This document shows positions 8,943 to 18,540 of a DNA stretch of 64,000 nt, in pieces. Numbering within the stretch: position 1 is the first letter of the stretch; each line of letters starts with the position of its first letter. The stretch lies in the NCBI RefSeq assembly GCF_008630535.1, contig NZ_VWPH01000006.1, positions 310,001 through 374,000 of the forward strand. The letters are read 5' to 3'. Position numbers and translations under genes: made by a program. The DNA is from Saccharopolyspora hirsuta. GTDB lineage: Bacteria; Actinomycetota; Actinomycetes; Mycobacteriales; Pseudonocardiaceae. The notes under the pieces were generated by a model. It was not told the origin of the DNA, ran no database searches, and saw nothing but the letters and a program-made list of their open reading frames with translations.

Positions 8943-8958
8943 TTCACAAAGTTGTGAA
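8943..8958. promoter_or_regulatory. Operator-like palindrome between methyltransferase and regulator genes
   Basis: TTCACAAAGTTGTGAA is a perfect 7-bp inverted repeat with a 2-base spacer, in the AT-rich 92-base gap between the two divergent genes. Its size and symmetry fit a dimeric winged-helix regulator; binding by the adjacent gene product is inferred. Confidence 0.5.
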
Positions 8959-9014
8959 ATTAAGAACGCGTATAAATTGTTTCCGTGCGCGAGGAAGCTG
9001 GTGAGGATCGGGGC

Positions 9015-9482
9015 ATGGCCGAGCAGCGGGATCCGGACGCCGTCCGGCAGTTCGTCGAGCGGTTCGCGCTGGACCTCACCGGTGCCGGGGTGCCGCGCAT
9101 GGCGGCGCGGGTGTTCGCCAGCCTGCTGGTCGCCGACGAGGGGCGGCGCACGGCGGCGGAGCTGGCGGAAGTCCTGGGGGTGAGCCCGGCCGCCGTCTCC
9201 GGCGCGGTCCGCTACCTGACGCAGGTGAACCTGGTCGCGCGGGAACCCGTCCCGGGGCAGCGGCGCGACCACTACCGAGTGCTCGACGACCTCTGGTACG
9301 CCAGCATCATGAACCGCGAGGCGCTGCTGGAGGGCTGGGAGCGGACGCTGGCCGAGGGCGAGGCGGCGCTCGGCGACTCGGCGGCCGCGCGCCGGCTGGC
9401 GGAGACGCGCGAGTTCTTCGAGTTCTTGCGCGGGGAGGTCCCGGCGCTCATGCAGAAGTGGCACCGGCAGCGGCGGTCCTGA
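9015..9482 (+). CDS. GbsR/MarR-type winged-helix regulator
   Basis: 155-aa DNA-binding protein. A short N-terminal helix region is followed by a winged HTH (RRTAAELAEVLGVSPAAVSGAVRYLTQVNLVAREPVPGQRRDHYRV) and a helical C-terminus (LLEGWERTLAEGEAALG), the layout of GbsR-like regulators in the MarR superfamily. The ATG at 9015 has GAGG about 12 bases upstream; a GTG at 8985 has no such site. Divergent from the double methyltransferase, which it probably controls together with itself. Effector unknown. Confidence 0.8.
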   Translation: MAEQRDPDAVRQFVERFALDLTGAGVPRMAARVFASLLVADEGRRTAAELAEVLGVSPAAVSGAVRYLTQVNLVAREPVPGQRRDHYRVLDDLWYASIMNREALLEGWERTLAEGEAALGDSAAARRLAETREFFEFLRGEVPALMQKWHRQRRS

Positions 9483-9503
9483 CCGCGCGCCGGTGCCACC
9501 CGG

Positions 9504-10334
9504 TCACGCGGGCGAGATGCCGCGGGACTGCATCCAGGGCAGCGGGTTGATCTTCTTGCCGCTGGAGTTCCAGACCTCGAAGTGCAGGTGCGGGCCGGTG
9601 GAGAAGCCGCGGTTGCCCATGGTGGCGATCTGGTCGCCGGCCTTGACCTTCTCGCCCTCGTTCACCGTGATGGTGTTGACGTGGCCGTAGACGGTGATCG
9701 TCCCGTCCTCGTGCTGCACCCGGACCCACAGGCCGAAGCCGCTCGCCGGGCCCGCCTCGATCACGGTTCCGTCGGCGACGGAATAGATCGGGGTGCCCTT
9801 GGAGTTGGCGATGTCGATCCCGTAGTGCGTGGTGCCCCAGCGCCCGCCGAACCCGGAGGTGAACGTGCCGGTCGTGGGAGGGACGAACTTGGGGGCCCGG
9901 GCCGCCTCCTCGGCGGCGATGCGCGCGGCCTCGCGCTCCTGGGTGATCCGCTCGCTCTTGTTGAGCTTCTCGACCTCGGAGCTGACGTCCGAGACCTGGG
10001 CGATCGGGAGCATCGCCGGAGCGGGGGCACTACCGCCGACGCCGTTGTAGCCGGACTGCTCCTCGGCCATCGCCGTGTTGAAGGAGGCCGAAGCGTCCGC
10101 GGGGTTGAAGTCGTCGCGGTGGTCCGGGGCGGCGTGTCCTTCACCCGCGGCCAGCGATTGCCCGGCAGCTGCGAAAGCGCCAGCGGCAACGGCGGCCACG
10201 ACCACGCGGCCGCGCCAGACGGATGCAGTTGAGGGGCCCCGGTTCCTGCCCGGACTACTGGAGGGGTCGTCGGGGGACGCCTCCGGGTGGTCCGGAACTC
10301 GTTCTTCGCCGCCGGGGGAGCGGTGCTGAGCCAA
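9504..10334 (-). CDS. Secreted M23 (LytM/NlpD-type) peptidase
   Basis: Predicted cell-wall endopeptidase or amidase activator, 276 aa from a TTG start at 10334 preceded by GGAAGG. The start MAQHR... resembles relatives from memory. A hydrophobic export segment (VVVAAVAAGAFAAAGQSLA) lies near residues 45-65. A coiled-coil-prone region (VSSEVEKLNKSERITQEREAARIAAEEAA) precedes the catalytic fold: GGRWGTTHYGIDIA carries the metal His and Asp, and TGPHLHFEVW the HxH motif. All zinc ligands are present, so it may be active. A frame open to 10634 is probably leader. Equivalent to Rv0950c by position. A structured leader and promoter lie upstream. Confidence 0.85.
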   Translation of the reverse strand: MAQHRSPGGEERVPDHPEASPDDPSSSPGRNRGPSTASVWRGRVVVAAVAAGAFAAAGQSLAAGEGHAAPDHRDDFNPADASASFNTAMAEEQSGYNGVGGSAPAPAMLPIAQVSDVSSEVEKLNKSERITQEREAARIAAEEAARAPKFVPPTTGTFTSGFGGRWGTTHYGIDIANSKGTPIYSVADGTVIEAGPASGFGLWVRVQHEDGTITVYGHVNTITVNEGEKVKAGDQIATMGNRGFSTGPHLHFEVWNSSGKKINPLPWMQSRGISPA

Positions 10335-10361
10335 TGCCTGCCCTTCCGTCTCGGGGAGTCC

Positions 10362-10430
10362 GATCACGCATCCCGGGTCGGGGTTCCGGGTGCCGGTCGG
10401 GGAACCGGCCGAAGGTTGTCCTTCGTGATC
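10362..10430 (-). promoter_or_regulatory. Structured cloverleaf-like leader of the M23 peptidase gene
   Basis: On the transcribed minus strand a closing stem GATCAC/GTGATC (10425-10430 with 10362-10367) encloses three hairpins in succession: GAAGG/CCTTC with a 4-base loop, GCCGGT/ACCGGC, and CCCGG/CCGGG. The element ends 27 bases before the TTG start and lies fully inside the predicted transcript. It does not show the conserved blocks of the c-di-AMP (ydaO) riboswitch that I remember from actinobacterial cell-wall hydrolase genes. Hairpins are easy to form in GC-rich DNA, so this is a candidate only. Confidence 0.4.
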
Positions 10431-10453
10431 AGACCGTGACAACGGACCGGGGG

Positions 10454-10483
10454 ACAGTAACCAAGCTGATCCCCTAGGGGCAA
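10454..10483 (-). promoter_or_regulatory. Promoter candidate for the M23 peptidase gene
   Basis: On the minus strand TTGCCC (10478-10483) and TACTGT (10454-10459) are separated by 18 bases, a plausible housekeeping -35/-10 pair. Transcription would start near 10446, giving a leader of about 110 bases that contains the cloverleaf. Confidence 0.4.
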
Positions 10484-10815
10484 ATCCCCGTCCGTGACGC
10501 GTCGGGCACGGACCGTGTTCGAATGTGCCGCCCGAGGCACGATTGTCAGACCTCCGCGGATACTCGGAGTGGTCGTCGCGCAGTGGAGCTGCCTGCGGGT
10601 TCGTGATCGGCGAGCGGCGGCCCGATCGGTGCACGCCTTGCCGCCGGGTGCCTCGATTCAGTCACCCCGCCGTGATGATTCGTGACATAAGTCACACCGC
10701 AAGAGCGGCTTGATGGGGATCGCCAATGCTCCGTTCGGGCGGTCACCTCGGGGATGCCCCGGAGGGGGCCGAGTCGGTGCCGGTGGGCGACCTCGGGGTT
10801 GCTAGCGTCAGCGCG

Positions 10816-12516
10816 GTGACTGCGCGGCCCGACCTCACGTCCGGCGGTTCTTCGGCTCCGGCCACGAATCCGCAGCCAGTGCCCCCGCAACTGCGCGCTG
10901 CGATGGCGGTGTCCATCGTCGGCGCGGTGCTCATCGGCCTCGGCCCCCTGATCGGCCTCGTCGCCCCCGGTGCCGCTGCCGCTTTCCTCTCCTGGCCGCT
11001 GCTGCTGGTCCTCGCGCTGCTCCCCGCCGGGATCGCCTTCGCCGCCCTCCGCCTCGGGCACCCGGTCACCGCAGCGGCGGTGCTGGTCGGACCGGCGGTC
11101 CTGGCACCCGGGCGGCTCGTCCTCGACGCGCAGTTCCTCGCCGATCCCGGACTGGCTGCGCGCCCGGAACTGCTCAAGCTGGCCAGCCTCGACGTCTTCT
11201 CCCCGTCGATCGGCGTCTGGCTGCTGCTCGCCGGGCACGTGGCGGCGATCGCGGCCGGGTTCCTGGCGGTGCGCGGCGTCGGGCCGAGCGATGAAGCATC
11301 CGGCGGGCACCGCCAAGGCCTGCTCGCGCTGGTCCTGTGCGCCAGCGTGCTCGCGGCGGTCGGTGTCCTGATGGCGCCGTTCGCCTCCGACGACCCGTAC
11401 CTGCTGCCGAAGCCCGCCCTCGACGCTCCGCTGGTGGTGCTGATCGGCAGCGTGCTGCTCGCCGTCGGCGTGCCCACCGCCGCCGGTTACCTGGCCGGAT
11501 CCGTCGACCAGGACTTCGCTCGCGGCGGGCTGCTCGGTCTGGCCGCCGCCCTGGCCGGAGTGGTCGTCCCGCCGCTGGTCGCCGCCGGGGTGCTGGTCGA
11601 GATCAGCTTCTCGTGGGGTCCCCTGCTCGGGCTGATCGCGGTGTTCGCGCTGGTGGCGCTGGCGATGCCCGCCGGGCGCGCCCGATCCGGCGAGGTGGAC
11701 GAGGACCTGCGCCTGCCCGCGCTGAACAGGCTGCTCACCGTCTCGGCGGTGCTGGCGCTGGTCGCCGGAGCGCTGACCGTGCTGGCCGCGATCGCGCCGC
11801 AGGTGGAGATGCCGTACGGCCTGCGCGACCCCTCGTCCTACCCGGCGCGGATGCTGTGGCCGTCCGGGATCGTGCTGCTCCTGGTCGGCGTCGGCCTGCT
11901 GCTGCCGCGCCTCGCGCTCCGGGTTCGCCCGCTGCTGCCGGTGGTGTGGGTCCTGGTCCCGCTGGCCGCGACGGGCGTGCTGGATGCGGTGTTCACCGCA
12001 GTGCAGGCCGCTGGTGCGGACGCCCGGATCGGCGCGTGGTCGGCCGGGGTGGCGGTGCTGTTCGCCGCCGCGGCCGCGATCATCGCCGCGGTGGCCGGTG
12101 CGGTGGAGCGCGACGAGGTGGACCTCACCGAGATCGCGATGCGCCGCCCGGTGCTGATCCCGGCGCTGGTCTCGCTGGTCCTGGGCGCCGCCGCCTTCAG
12201 CCTTCCGGTGGTGACCGCGCCCGACTACACCGCGCCCGGCGTGTTCACCGAGTTCGGCACGACCTCGTGGGGCCTGCTGGTGGCGCTGGCCGCCGTGGTG
12301 GCCGCGGCCGTTCTGGCGCCGATGTGCCGACCGCCGCGAGCTGCCGCGCTGCTCTGCGGGGCCGCCGTGGTCGTCGCAGTCCGGGCGCTCGAGTACCCGC
12401 TGACCGCGGGTCGCCTGCCGGATTCCGCTCCCGGGACGGGCCTGTGGTTCGGCGTCGCCGCGGTGCTGGTGCTGCTCGCTTCCGCTGCGGCTGCCGCCCG
12501 GACCAAAGCGGCCTGA
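10816..12516 (+). CDS. Multi-pass integral membrane protein, unknown function
   Basis: 566-aa, strongly hydrophobic protein with roughly a dozen or more transmembrane segments. A polar N-terminus (VTARPDLTSGGSSAPATNPQP) and a short charged loop (GRARSGEVDEDLRLPALNR) separate hydrophobic blocks. I do not recognise a transporter or enzyme motif. The GTG at 10816 has a TAGCGT box seven bases upstream, fitting a leaderless transcript; the frame is open to 10726 but that stretch has no start signal. The gene sits between the M23 peptidase and sucC, a place where many actinobacteria have a conserved membrane protein. Confidence 0.7.
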   Translation: MTARPDLTSGGSSAPATNPQPVPPQLRAAMAVSIVGAVLIGLGPLIGLVAPGAAAAFLSWPLLLVLALLPAGIAFAALRLGHPVTAAAVLVGPAVLAPGRLVLDAQFLADPGLAARPELLKLASLDVFSPSIGVWLLLAGHVAAIAAGFLAVRGVGPSDEASGGHRQGLLALVLCASVLAAVGVLMAPFASDDPYLLPKPALDAPLVVLIGSVLLAVGVPTAAGYLAGSVDQDFARGGLLGLAAALAGVVVPPLVAAGVLVEISFSWGPLLGLIAVFALVALAMPAGRARSGEVDEDLRLPALNRLLTVSAVLALVAGALTVLAAIAPQVEMPYGLRDPSSYPARMLWPSGIVLLLVGVGLLLPRLALRVRPLLPVVWVLVPLAATGVLDAVFTAVQAAGADARIGAWSAGVAVLFAAAAAIIAAVAGAVERDEVDLTEIAMRRPVLIPALVSLVLGAAAFSLPVVTAPDYTAPGVFTEFGTTSWGLLVALAAVVAAAVLAPMCRPPRAAALLCGAAVVVAVRALEYPLTAGRLPDSAPGTGLWFGVAAVLVLLASAAAAARTKAA

Positions 12517-12857
12517 GAGCCCGCTCGGCGGCAGTTCCGCTCCGCAGATCAACGGGCGCTGAGGCGATCGGCTGAACGCGACGGCATCTGCGGGCGGCCG
12601 GATCACCCGAATCGACGCCTTGCCCACGTCGAAAGCCTGGTCGAGAATCTGACCCACACCGTCACGGTGCGCTGTTCCGTTCGTCACCACGAACGGCCAC
12701 GACCGGCCTGCCGAACAGGCGAATCGCCGCGCCGGACGGTCCGACCAGGCGTGATGGCCCACCTCAGGTGAGGCAGTTCACCGGACGCGCCGCCCCATGC
12801 TTCGTCGCAGGTCGATATCGTCACCCGAGTCCGACACCGACGTCGCAGGAGAGTCGA
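12517..12857. other. Intergenic region upstream of sucC
   Basis: About 340 bases without a supported gene. It must hold the sucCD promoter; TATCGT near 12818 is a possible -10 box. I see no repeat or RNA structure of note. Confidence 0.3.
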
Positions 12858-14024
<1,167 letters not shown>

Positions 14025-14030
14025 GGCACC

Positions 14031-14915
14031 ATGGCTATCTTCCTCAACGAGAACAGCAAGGTCATCGTCCAGGGCATCACCGGCTCTGAGGGGACCAAGC
14101 ACACCGCGCGGATGCTGCGCGCGGGCACCAACATCGTCGGCGGCGTCAACGCCCGCAAGGCCGGGCAGACCGTCGAGATCGAGGGCAAGCAGCTGACCGT
14201 CTTCGGCACCGTCAAGGAGGCCATGGAGGCGACCGGCGCCGACGTGTCGGTGGTCTTCGTGCCGCCGAAGTTCGCCAAGGACGCGGTGATCGAGGCGATC
14301 GACGCCGAGATCGGCCTGGCCGTGGTCATCACCGAGGGCATCCCGGTGCACGACTCCGCCTACTTCTGGGCGCACGCCAACGCCACCGGCAACAAGACCC
14401 GGATCATCGGGCCGAACTGCCCCGGCATCATCTCGCCCGGCAAGTCCAACGCCGGCATCATCCCGGCCGACATCACCGGCCCGGGCAAGATCGGTCTGGT
14501 GTCCAAGTCGGGCACCCTGACCTACCAGATGATGTACGAGCTGCGGGACATCGGTTTCTCCAGCTGCGTCGGCATCGGTGGCGACCCGATCATCGGCACC
14601 ACCCACATCGACGCGCTCCAGGCGTTCCAGGACGACCCGGAGACCGAGGCCATCGTCATGATCGGTGAGATCGGTGGCGACGCCGAGGAGCGGGCGGCCG
14701 ACTACATCAAGGCCAACATCACCAAGCCGGTGGTGGGCTACGTGGCCGGTTTCACCGCCCCGGAGGGCAAGACCATGGGCCACGCGGGCGCCATCGTCTC
14801 CGGCTCGTCCGGCACCGCCGCGGCGAAGAAGGAGGCCCTGGAGGCCGCCGGCGTCAAGGTCGGCAAGACGCCGAGCGAGACCGCCAAGCTGATGCGCGAG
14901 ATCATCAAGGGCTGA
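14031..14915 (+). CDS. sucD: Succinyl-CoA synthetase alpha subunit
   Basis: 294-aa alpha chain that binds CoA and carries the phosphohistidine. The N-terminal Rossmann segment is [19 protein letters not shown]; the catalytic His is at about 251 in [21 protein letters not shown] and [12 protein letters not shown] are the expected phosphate-site loops. Cotranscribed with sucC (6-base gap). A strong hairpin follows. Confidence 0.97.
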   Translation: MAIFLNENSKVIVQGITGSEGTKHTARMLRAGTNIVGGVNARKAGQTVEIEGKQLTVFGTVKEAMEATGADVSVVFVPPKFAKDAVIEAIDAEIGLAVVITEGIPVHDSAYFWAHANATGNKTRIIGPNCPGIISPGKSNAGIIPADITGPGKIGLVSKSGTLTYQMMYELRDIGFSSCVGIGGDPIIGTTHIDALQAFQDDPETEAIVMIGEIGGDAEERAADYIKANITKPVVGYVAGFTAPEGKTMGHAGAIVSGSSGTAAAKKEALEAAGVKVGKTPSETAKLMREIIKG

Positions 14916-14935
14916 GCCCGATCTCCATCGGTCGC

Positions 14936-14971
14936 GTCGGGGCCGGGCACCTGCGGGTGTCCGGCCCCGAC
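14936..14971 (+). terminator. Hairpin terminator after sucCD
   Basis: A 15-bp stem with one G-U pair and a 6-base loop (ctgcgg), 20 bases after the sucD stop. No T-tract follows, as is common in actinomycetes. Confidence 0.7.
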
Positions 14972-15116
14972 GGCTGTCACGGCCCGGTGGGCCGCTTCCC
15001 GGAGCGGCCCAGCTCAGGTGCCACCGCCGTCCGGCACACCGGGGTCGGTTGATCGGATACCGTCGGTCTGGCCCGTCCTCGTTCCCCCGAATGTCCATTG
15101 AGGAGTGTCCCCAGCC

Positions 15117-15920
15117 ATGTCCGCCCCATATCCCCCGTCGCGGAAGTCCAGCTCGGCCGGTGCCGCACTCGGCTTGAAGGAGATCTTGGCGCTGGTGGCG
15201 GCCGGGGCCGGTCTCGTCGGTTACCTGATCGGCTTCTTCAGCGAGATCGCCGGGGTGCTCCTCGGCAGCCTCGCCGGTTTCTCCTTCATCACCGCTGCGG
15301 CGCTCGCGGGCCTGCGGTTCGTGCCGAAGACGCCGAACGCGCTGTTCGCCGCTGCGCCGCTGTCCGCGTACGCGACCCTCGCGCTGCTGCAGGACCTCGT
15401 CGGCGGCAGCTCCGGCGGCATCGTCGTGGTGCTCCTGCTGCTGGCCATCGCGCAGCTCGGCGGCGTGGTCGGCATCCTGCTGATCGACGGCGGGATCATC
15501 AACCCGCCCGAGCCCTCCGGCTCGTCCTCGTCCTCCGGCCAGGGCGGTCAGCCCGCCCCGTTCCAGCCCGGCCCGCAGGGCGGCCCCGGCAAGCCCGGCG
15601 GCCCCGGCGGGTGGACCCCCTCCGCTCCGCCCGCGCAGCCCGGGCAGTTCGCACCGGCGAGCGGCGGCTGGAGCCCGGCCACCGGTGGCCAGCCCCAGCA
15701 GCCGGGCGGGTGGAACCCGTCCTCGGGCGGTTCCCCGGCCCCGAACCAGGGCGGCCCGGCCGGTCAGCAGGGCAGTCCCTCCGGCCCGGGTGGCTCGCCG
15801 AACCAGGGGACGTCCGGTCAGGGCGGCCCGGCTGGTCAGTCCGGCCAGTCCGGCCAGGGCAGCGGACCGCAGGGCACCCAGCAGATGCCGCACCCCGGGC
15901 TCAACCCGCCGGGGTTCTGA
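15117..15920 (+). CDS. DUF5336 membrane protein (34-kDa antigen-like, Rv0954-like)
   Basis: 267-aa protein with an N-terminal membrane part of about four helices (ILALVAAGAGLVGYLIGFF, VLLGSLAGFSFITAAALAGL, LFAAAPLSAYATLALLQDLV, GIVVVLLLLAIAQLGGVVGILL) and a long Gly/Pro/Gln/Ser-rich tail from about 135. This is the architecture of the mycobacterial 34-kDa antigenic protein, whose role is not settled. ATG at 15117 has AGGAG 12 bases upstream; a GTG at 15105 is too close to that site. Its position between sucD and the PerM-like gene matches Rv0954. Confidence 0.8.
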   Translation: MSAPYPPSRKSSSAGAALGLKEILALVAAGAGLVGYLIGFFSEIAGVLLGSLAGFSFITAAALAGLRFVPKTPNALFAAAPLSAYATLALLQDLVGGSSGGIVVVLLLLAIAQLGGVVGILLIDGGIINPPEPSGSSSSSGQGGQPAPFQPGPQGGPGKPGGPGGWTPSAPPAQPGQFAPASGGWSPATGGQPQQPGGWNPSSGGSPAPNQGGPAGQQGSPSGPGGSPNQGTSGQGGPAGQSGQSGQGSGPQGTQQMPHPGLNPPGF

Positions 15921-15937
15921 TCCCGGAACCCCGCTTG

Positions 15938-15969
15938 CGCGGGCGGCTGCCAGCCGCCCGCGTTTTCTT
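15938..15969 (+). terminator. Intrinsic terminator after the DUF5336 gene
   Basis: An 11-bp perfect GC-rich stem (CGCGGGCGGCT / AGCCGCCCGCG) with loop GCC, followed directly by TTTTCTTT. Confidence 0.9.
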
Positions 15970-16148
15970 TGGCCCTCCTCGTGCTTCAGTCGAACCCGGG
16001 CCCGCGAGCGAGCTGGGCCGGAGCGGAAGCCGGTTGGTCGCGCAGGGCGCACGAAACATCCAAAGTGGACGTTCGTTGTCGCCCGATGGGTGGAGGCGGC
16101 GGCGTGTTGTGACCCGTTCGGCGGAATCGCGGTGCGACATTCGGCAGC

Positions 16149-17702
16149 GTGTCCGTGCTCGAGTCGATCCCCCACGCCATCGCCGACGGCCCCCACGAGC
16201 GCAGGCTCGGCCTCCGCTGGTGGCTGCTCATCGGCGCGACCTGCACCGTCCTGCTCCTCGGCTACCTGGTGTCGGCCGGGCTGATCGCCCTGGTGACGGC
16301 CACGGCCACCAGCGCCGAGTTCAACCCGGTCGTGGTGCTGCTGGCCGCGCTCCCCGGCTGGCTCGCCCTGCACCAGTCCGCGCTGACGATCACGGGCGCA
16401 CCGATGAGCGTGCTGCCGCTGCTCCCGACCGCGGCCGTGATGCTGATGATCGCGGCCGCCTCGGCCTGGGTGGCCCGGCGCTCCAGGCTGCGGCGACCGG
16501 ACCAGGCCTGGCCGGTCATCGCGACGATGGGGCTGGTGCACGCCTTCGCGGGCGCGGCCATCGCCCTCGTGCTGGCCGGACCGTTCCGCGCCGTTCCGGT
16601 CGATGCCTTCCTGAGCTGCGGCTTGACCGCCACCGCCGCCTCGGCGGCAGGCGTGGCGAACCGCTGCGGACTGATCTACCTCGTCTGGGAACGGGTCGAG
16701 GCCGAGGTGTGGTCGGGTCTGCGCATCGGCCTGCTCGCGCTCGCCGCGGTGGTCGCCGGTGGTGGCGTGGTGCTGCTGGTCGGGATCTGCGCATCGGCGC
16801 CGGAGATGGTCGCTTCGATGTCGCGGTTCGACGGTGCAGGTGACGCGATCGGCACCTCCCTCCTGTCCCTCCTGTACTTGCCGAACGGTGTGCTGGCGGG
16901 CTGGGCCTTCGCCGCCGGTACCGGCCTCTCGCTGGGCGAGCTGACGGTCCAGCCCCTGCACATCGCGCCAGGCCCCGGGCCGGTGCCCGACCTGCCGCTG
17001 CTCGCGGTCCTGCCGTCGCAGGCAGGGGTGAGCTGGTCGGTCGTGGCGCTCGCGCTGCCGCTCGCCGTCGGTGTGCTGGTCGGTCTCGCCTGCCGCCGGG
17101 TCCAGGGCAGCGCGACCCGCCGACTGCTGTCGGTCGGTGTGGCGGCCTGCACCGCGGCGCTGGGCACGCTGGTCCTCGCTTACGTGGCCGGTGGCGATCT
17201 CGGCGGTGGCGCGTTCAGCCCGGTCACGCTGCGGCCGCTCGCGCTGGCCGCGGCGACGATGTGCTGGATCGCCGTCCCGGCAGCTGCCGTGACCTGGTTC
17301 GCGGGCCCGGTCGTCTTCGAAGACCCCGAGCCCGCGCCGGGCGCCGCCGAGAGCACCGATGCCGCCGCCCAGGCCGCCGACGCGCCGGAAGCCGACTCCG
17401 CCCCGCCGGACGCCGAAGCGAGCGAGGACCCCGCCGAGGACTCCCCGGACGAAGCCGACAGCACCGAGCAGTCCACCTCGGATGGGGAGGCGGAACCGGC
17501 GGAGGATGCGCTCGACCCGGAGGAGGCCGAACCGGCGATCCCGCACGCGCGCGAACCCCTCGCCCCGAGCTCGACCAGGACCGCGCGGTCCGAGATCGAC
17601 CCCAGCGAGTTCGACGGTGACGTCGACGAGTCCTGGGCCCCCGACGACGAGTCCCGGGGCACGGCCGGGACCAGGAACGGCAACGAGGCCCGGAGCGACT
17701 AG
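16149..17702 (+). CDS. DUF6350/PerM-like integral membrane protein
   Basis: 517-aa protein with about ten hydrophobic segments between residues 25 and 395 and a C-terminal cytoplasmic-type tail rich in Asp/Glu/Ala/Pro (about 395-517). The tuberculosis homologue PerM (Rv0955) is needed for cell division and persistence under stress and stabilises FtsB; transfer of that role here is inference from synteny and architecture. The frame starts at 16149 (GTG); no strong ribosome binding site is seen. It lies directly upstream of purN as in mycobacteria. Confidence 0.75.
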   Translation: MSVLESIPHAIADGPHERRLGLRWWLLIGATCTVLLLGYLVSAGLIALVTATATSAEFNPVVVLLAALPGWLALHQSALTITGAPMSVLPLLPTAAVMLMIAAASAWVARRSRLRRPDQAWPVIATMGLVHAFAGAAIALVLAGPFRAVPVDAFLSCGLTATAASAAGVANRCGLIYLVWERVEAEVWSGLRIGLLALAAVVAGGGVVLLVGICASAPEMVASMSRFDGAGDAIGTSLLSLLYLPNGVLAGWAFAAGTGLSLGELTVQPLHIAPGPGPVPDLPLLAVLPSQAGVSWSVVALALPLAVGVLVGLACRRVQGSATRRLLSVGVAACTAALGTLVLAYVAGGDLGGGAFSPVTLRPLALAAATMCWIAVPAAAVTWFAGPVVFEDPEPAPGAAESTDAAAQAADAPEADSAPPDAEASEDPAEDSPDEADSTEQSTSDGEAEPAEDALDPEEAEPAIPHAREPLAPSSTRTARSEIDPSEFDGDVDESWAPDDESRGTAGTRNGNEARSD

Positions 17703-17871
17703 CGCTCGACCGCTCCCCGCCGGGGATCCGGACGCATCGGGCAGCTGGCCCGGCGGGCGGCTCCGCCCGTGGTGAGGGCTGCGCCACTCGCCCGGCCCCT
17801 GGCCGCGTCCACCCCGCGATCAGCGCTTACGCTCTGGGAGAGATCGTGCCCAGGCATGTCAGGAGCGAACG

Positions 17872-18540
17872 CTGAACCCGAGTACGACCGACCAGTCGGA
17901 CGCCACCGCGTCGCCCACCCGGTTCACCACCGCCGATCCGGCGCGCGTGGTCGTGCTGGTGTCCGGCTCCGGCACCCTGCTGCAGGCCCTGCTCGACGCG
18001 ACCAGCTCGCCCGACTACCCCGTGCAGGTGGTCGCGGTCGGCGCGGATCGGGACGGCATCGAAGGACTGGCCCGGGCCGAGCGCGCGGGGGTGCCGACCT
18101 TCGTCCGCCGGGTCAAGGACCACCCGAGCCGGGACGACTGGGACCGCGCGCTGACCGAGGCCTGCGCCGAGCACGAGCCGGACCTGGTGGTCTCCGCCGG
18201 GTTCATGAAGCTCGTCGGTGCGGACTTCCTGGCGCGCTTCGACGGCCGGTACCTCAACAGCCACCCGGCCCTGCTGCCCTCGTTCCCCGGCATGCACGGC
18301 GTGCGCGATGCGCTGGAGTACGGGGTGCGGGTCACCGGCTGCACGTTGTTCGTGGTCGACGCGGGCGTGGACACCGGGCCGATCCTCGCGCAGGAGGCGG
18401 TCGAGGTGCGGCCCGACGACGACGAGGCGAGCTTGCACGAGCGGATCAAGGCCGTCGAGCGGCGGTTGCTCGTCGACACCCTGGAACAGCTGGCGTTGCA
18501 CGGTTGGACCGTGCAGGGACGGAAGGTGAGTATCCCGTGA
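17872..18540 (+). CDS. purN: Phosphoribosylglycinamide formyltransferase 1
   Basis: GAR transformylase of de novo purine synthesis, using 10-formyl-THF. The conserved start [17 protein letters not shown], the catalytic Asn/His region [15 protein letters not shown], and the loop [13 protein letters not shown] are present. The best start is a CTG at 17872, six bases after AGGAG, giving 222 aa, close to the usual 200-220. A GTG at 17947 would begin within the first beta strand and lacks a ribosome binding site. Overlaps purH by four bases (GTGA). Confidence 0.93.
   Translation: MNPSTTDQSDATASPTRFTTADPARVVVLVSGSGTLLQALLDATSSPDYPVQVVAVGADRDGIEGLARAERAGVPTFVRRVKDHPSRDDWDRALTEACAEHEPDLVVSAGFMKLVGADFLARFDGRYLNSHPALLPSFPGMHGVRDALEYGVRVTGCTLFVVDAGVDTGPILAQEAVEVRPDDDEASLHERIKAVERRLLVDTLEQLALHGWTVQGRKVSIP

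Noticed and set aside
10335..10560. c-di-AMP (ydaO-type) riboswitch before the M23 peptidase
   Set aside because: The expected conserved blocks, such as the GACAGCTAACC-like segment near the 3' end, are absent. Only a generic multi-hairpin structure is seen.
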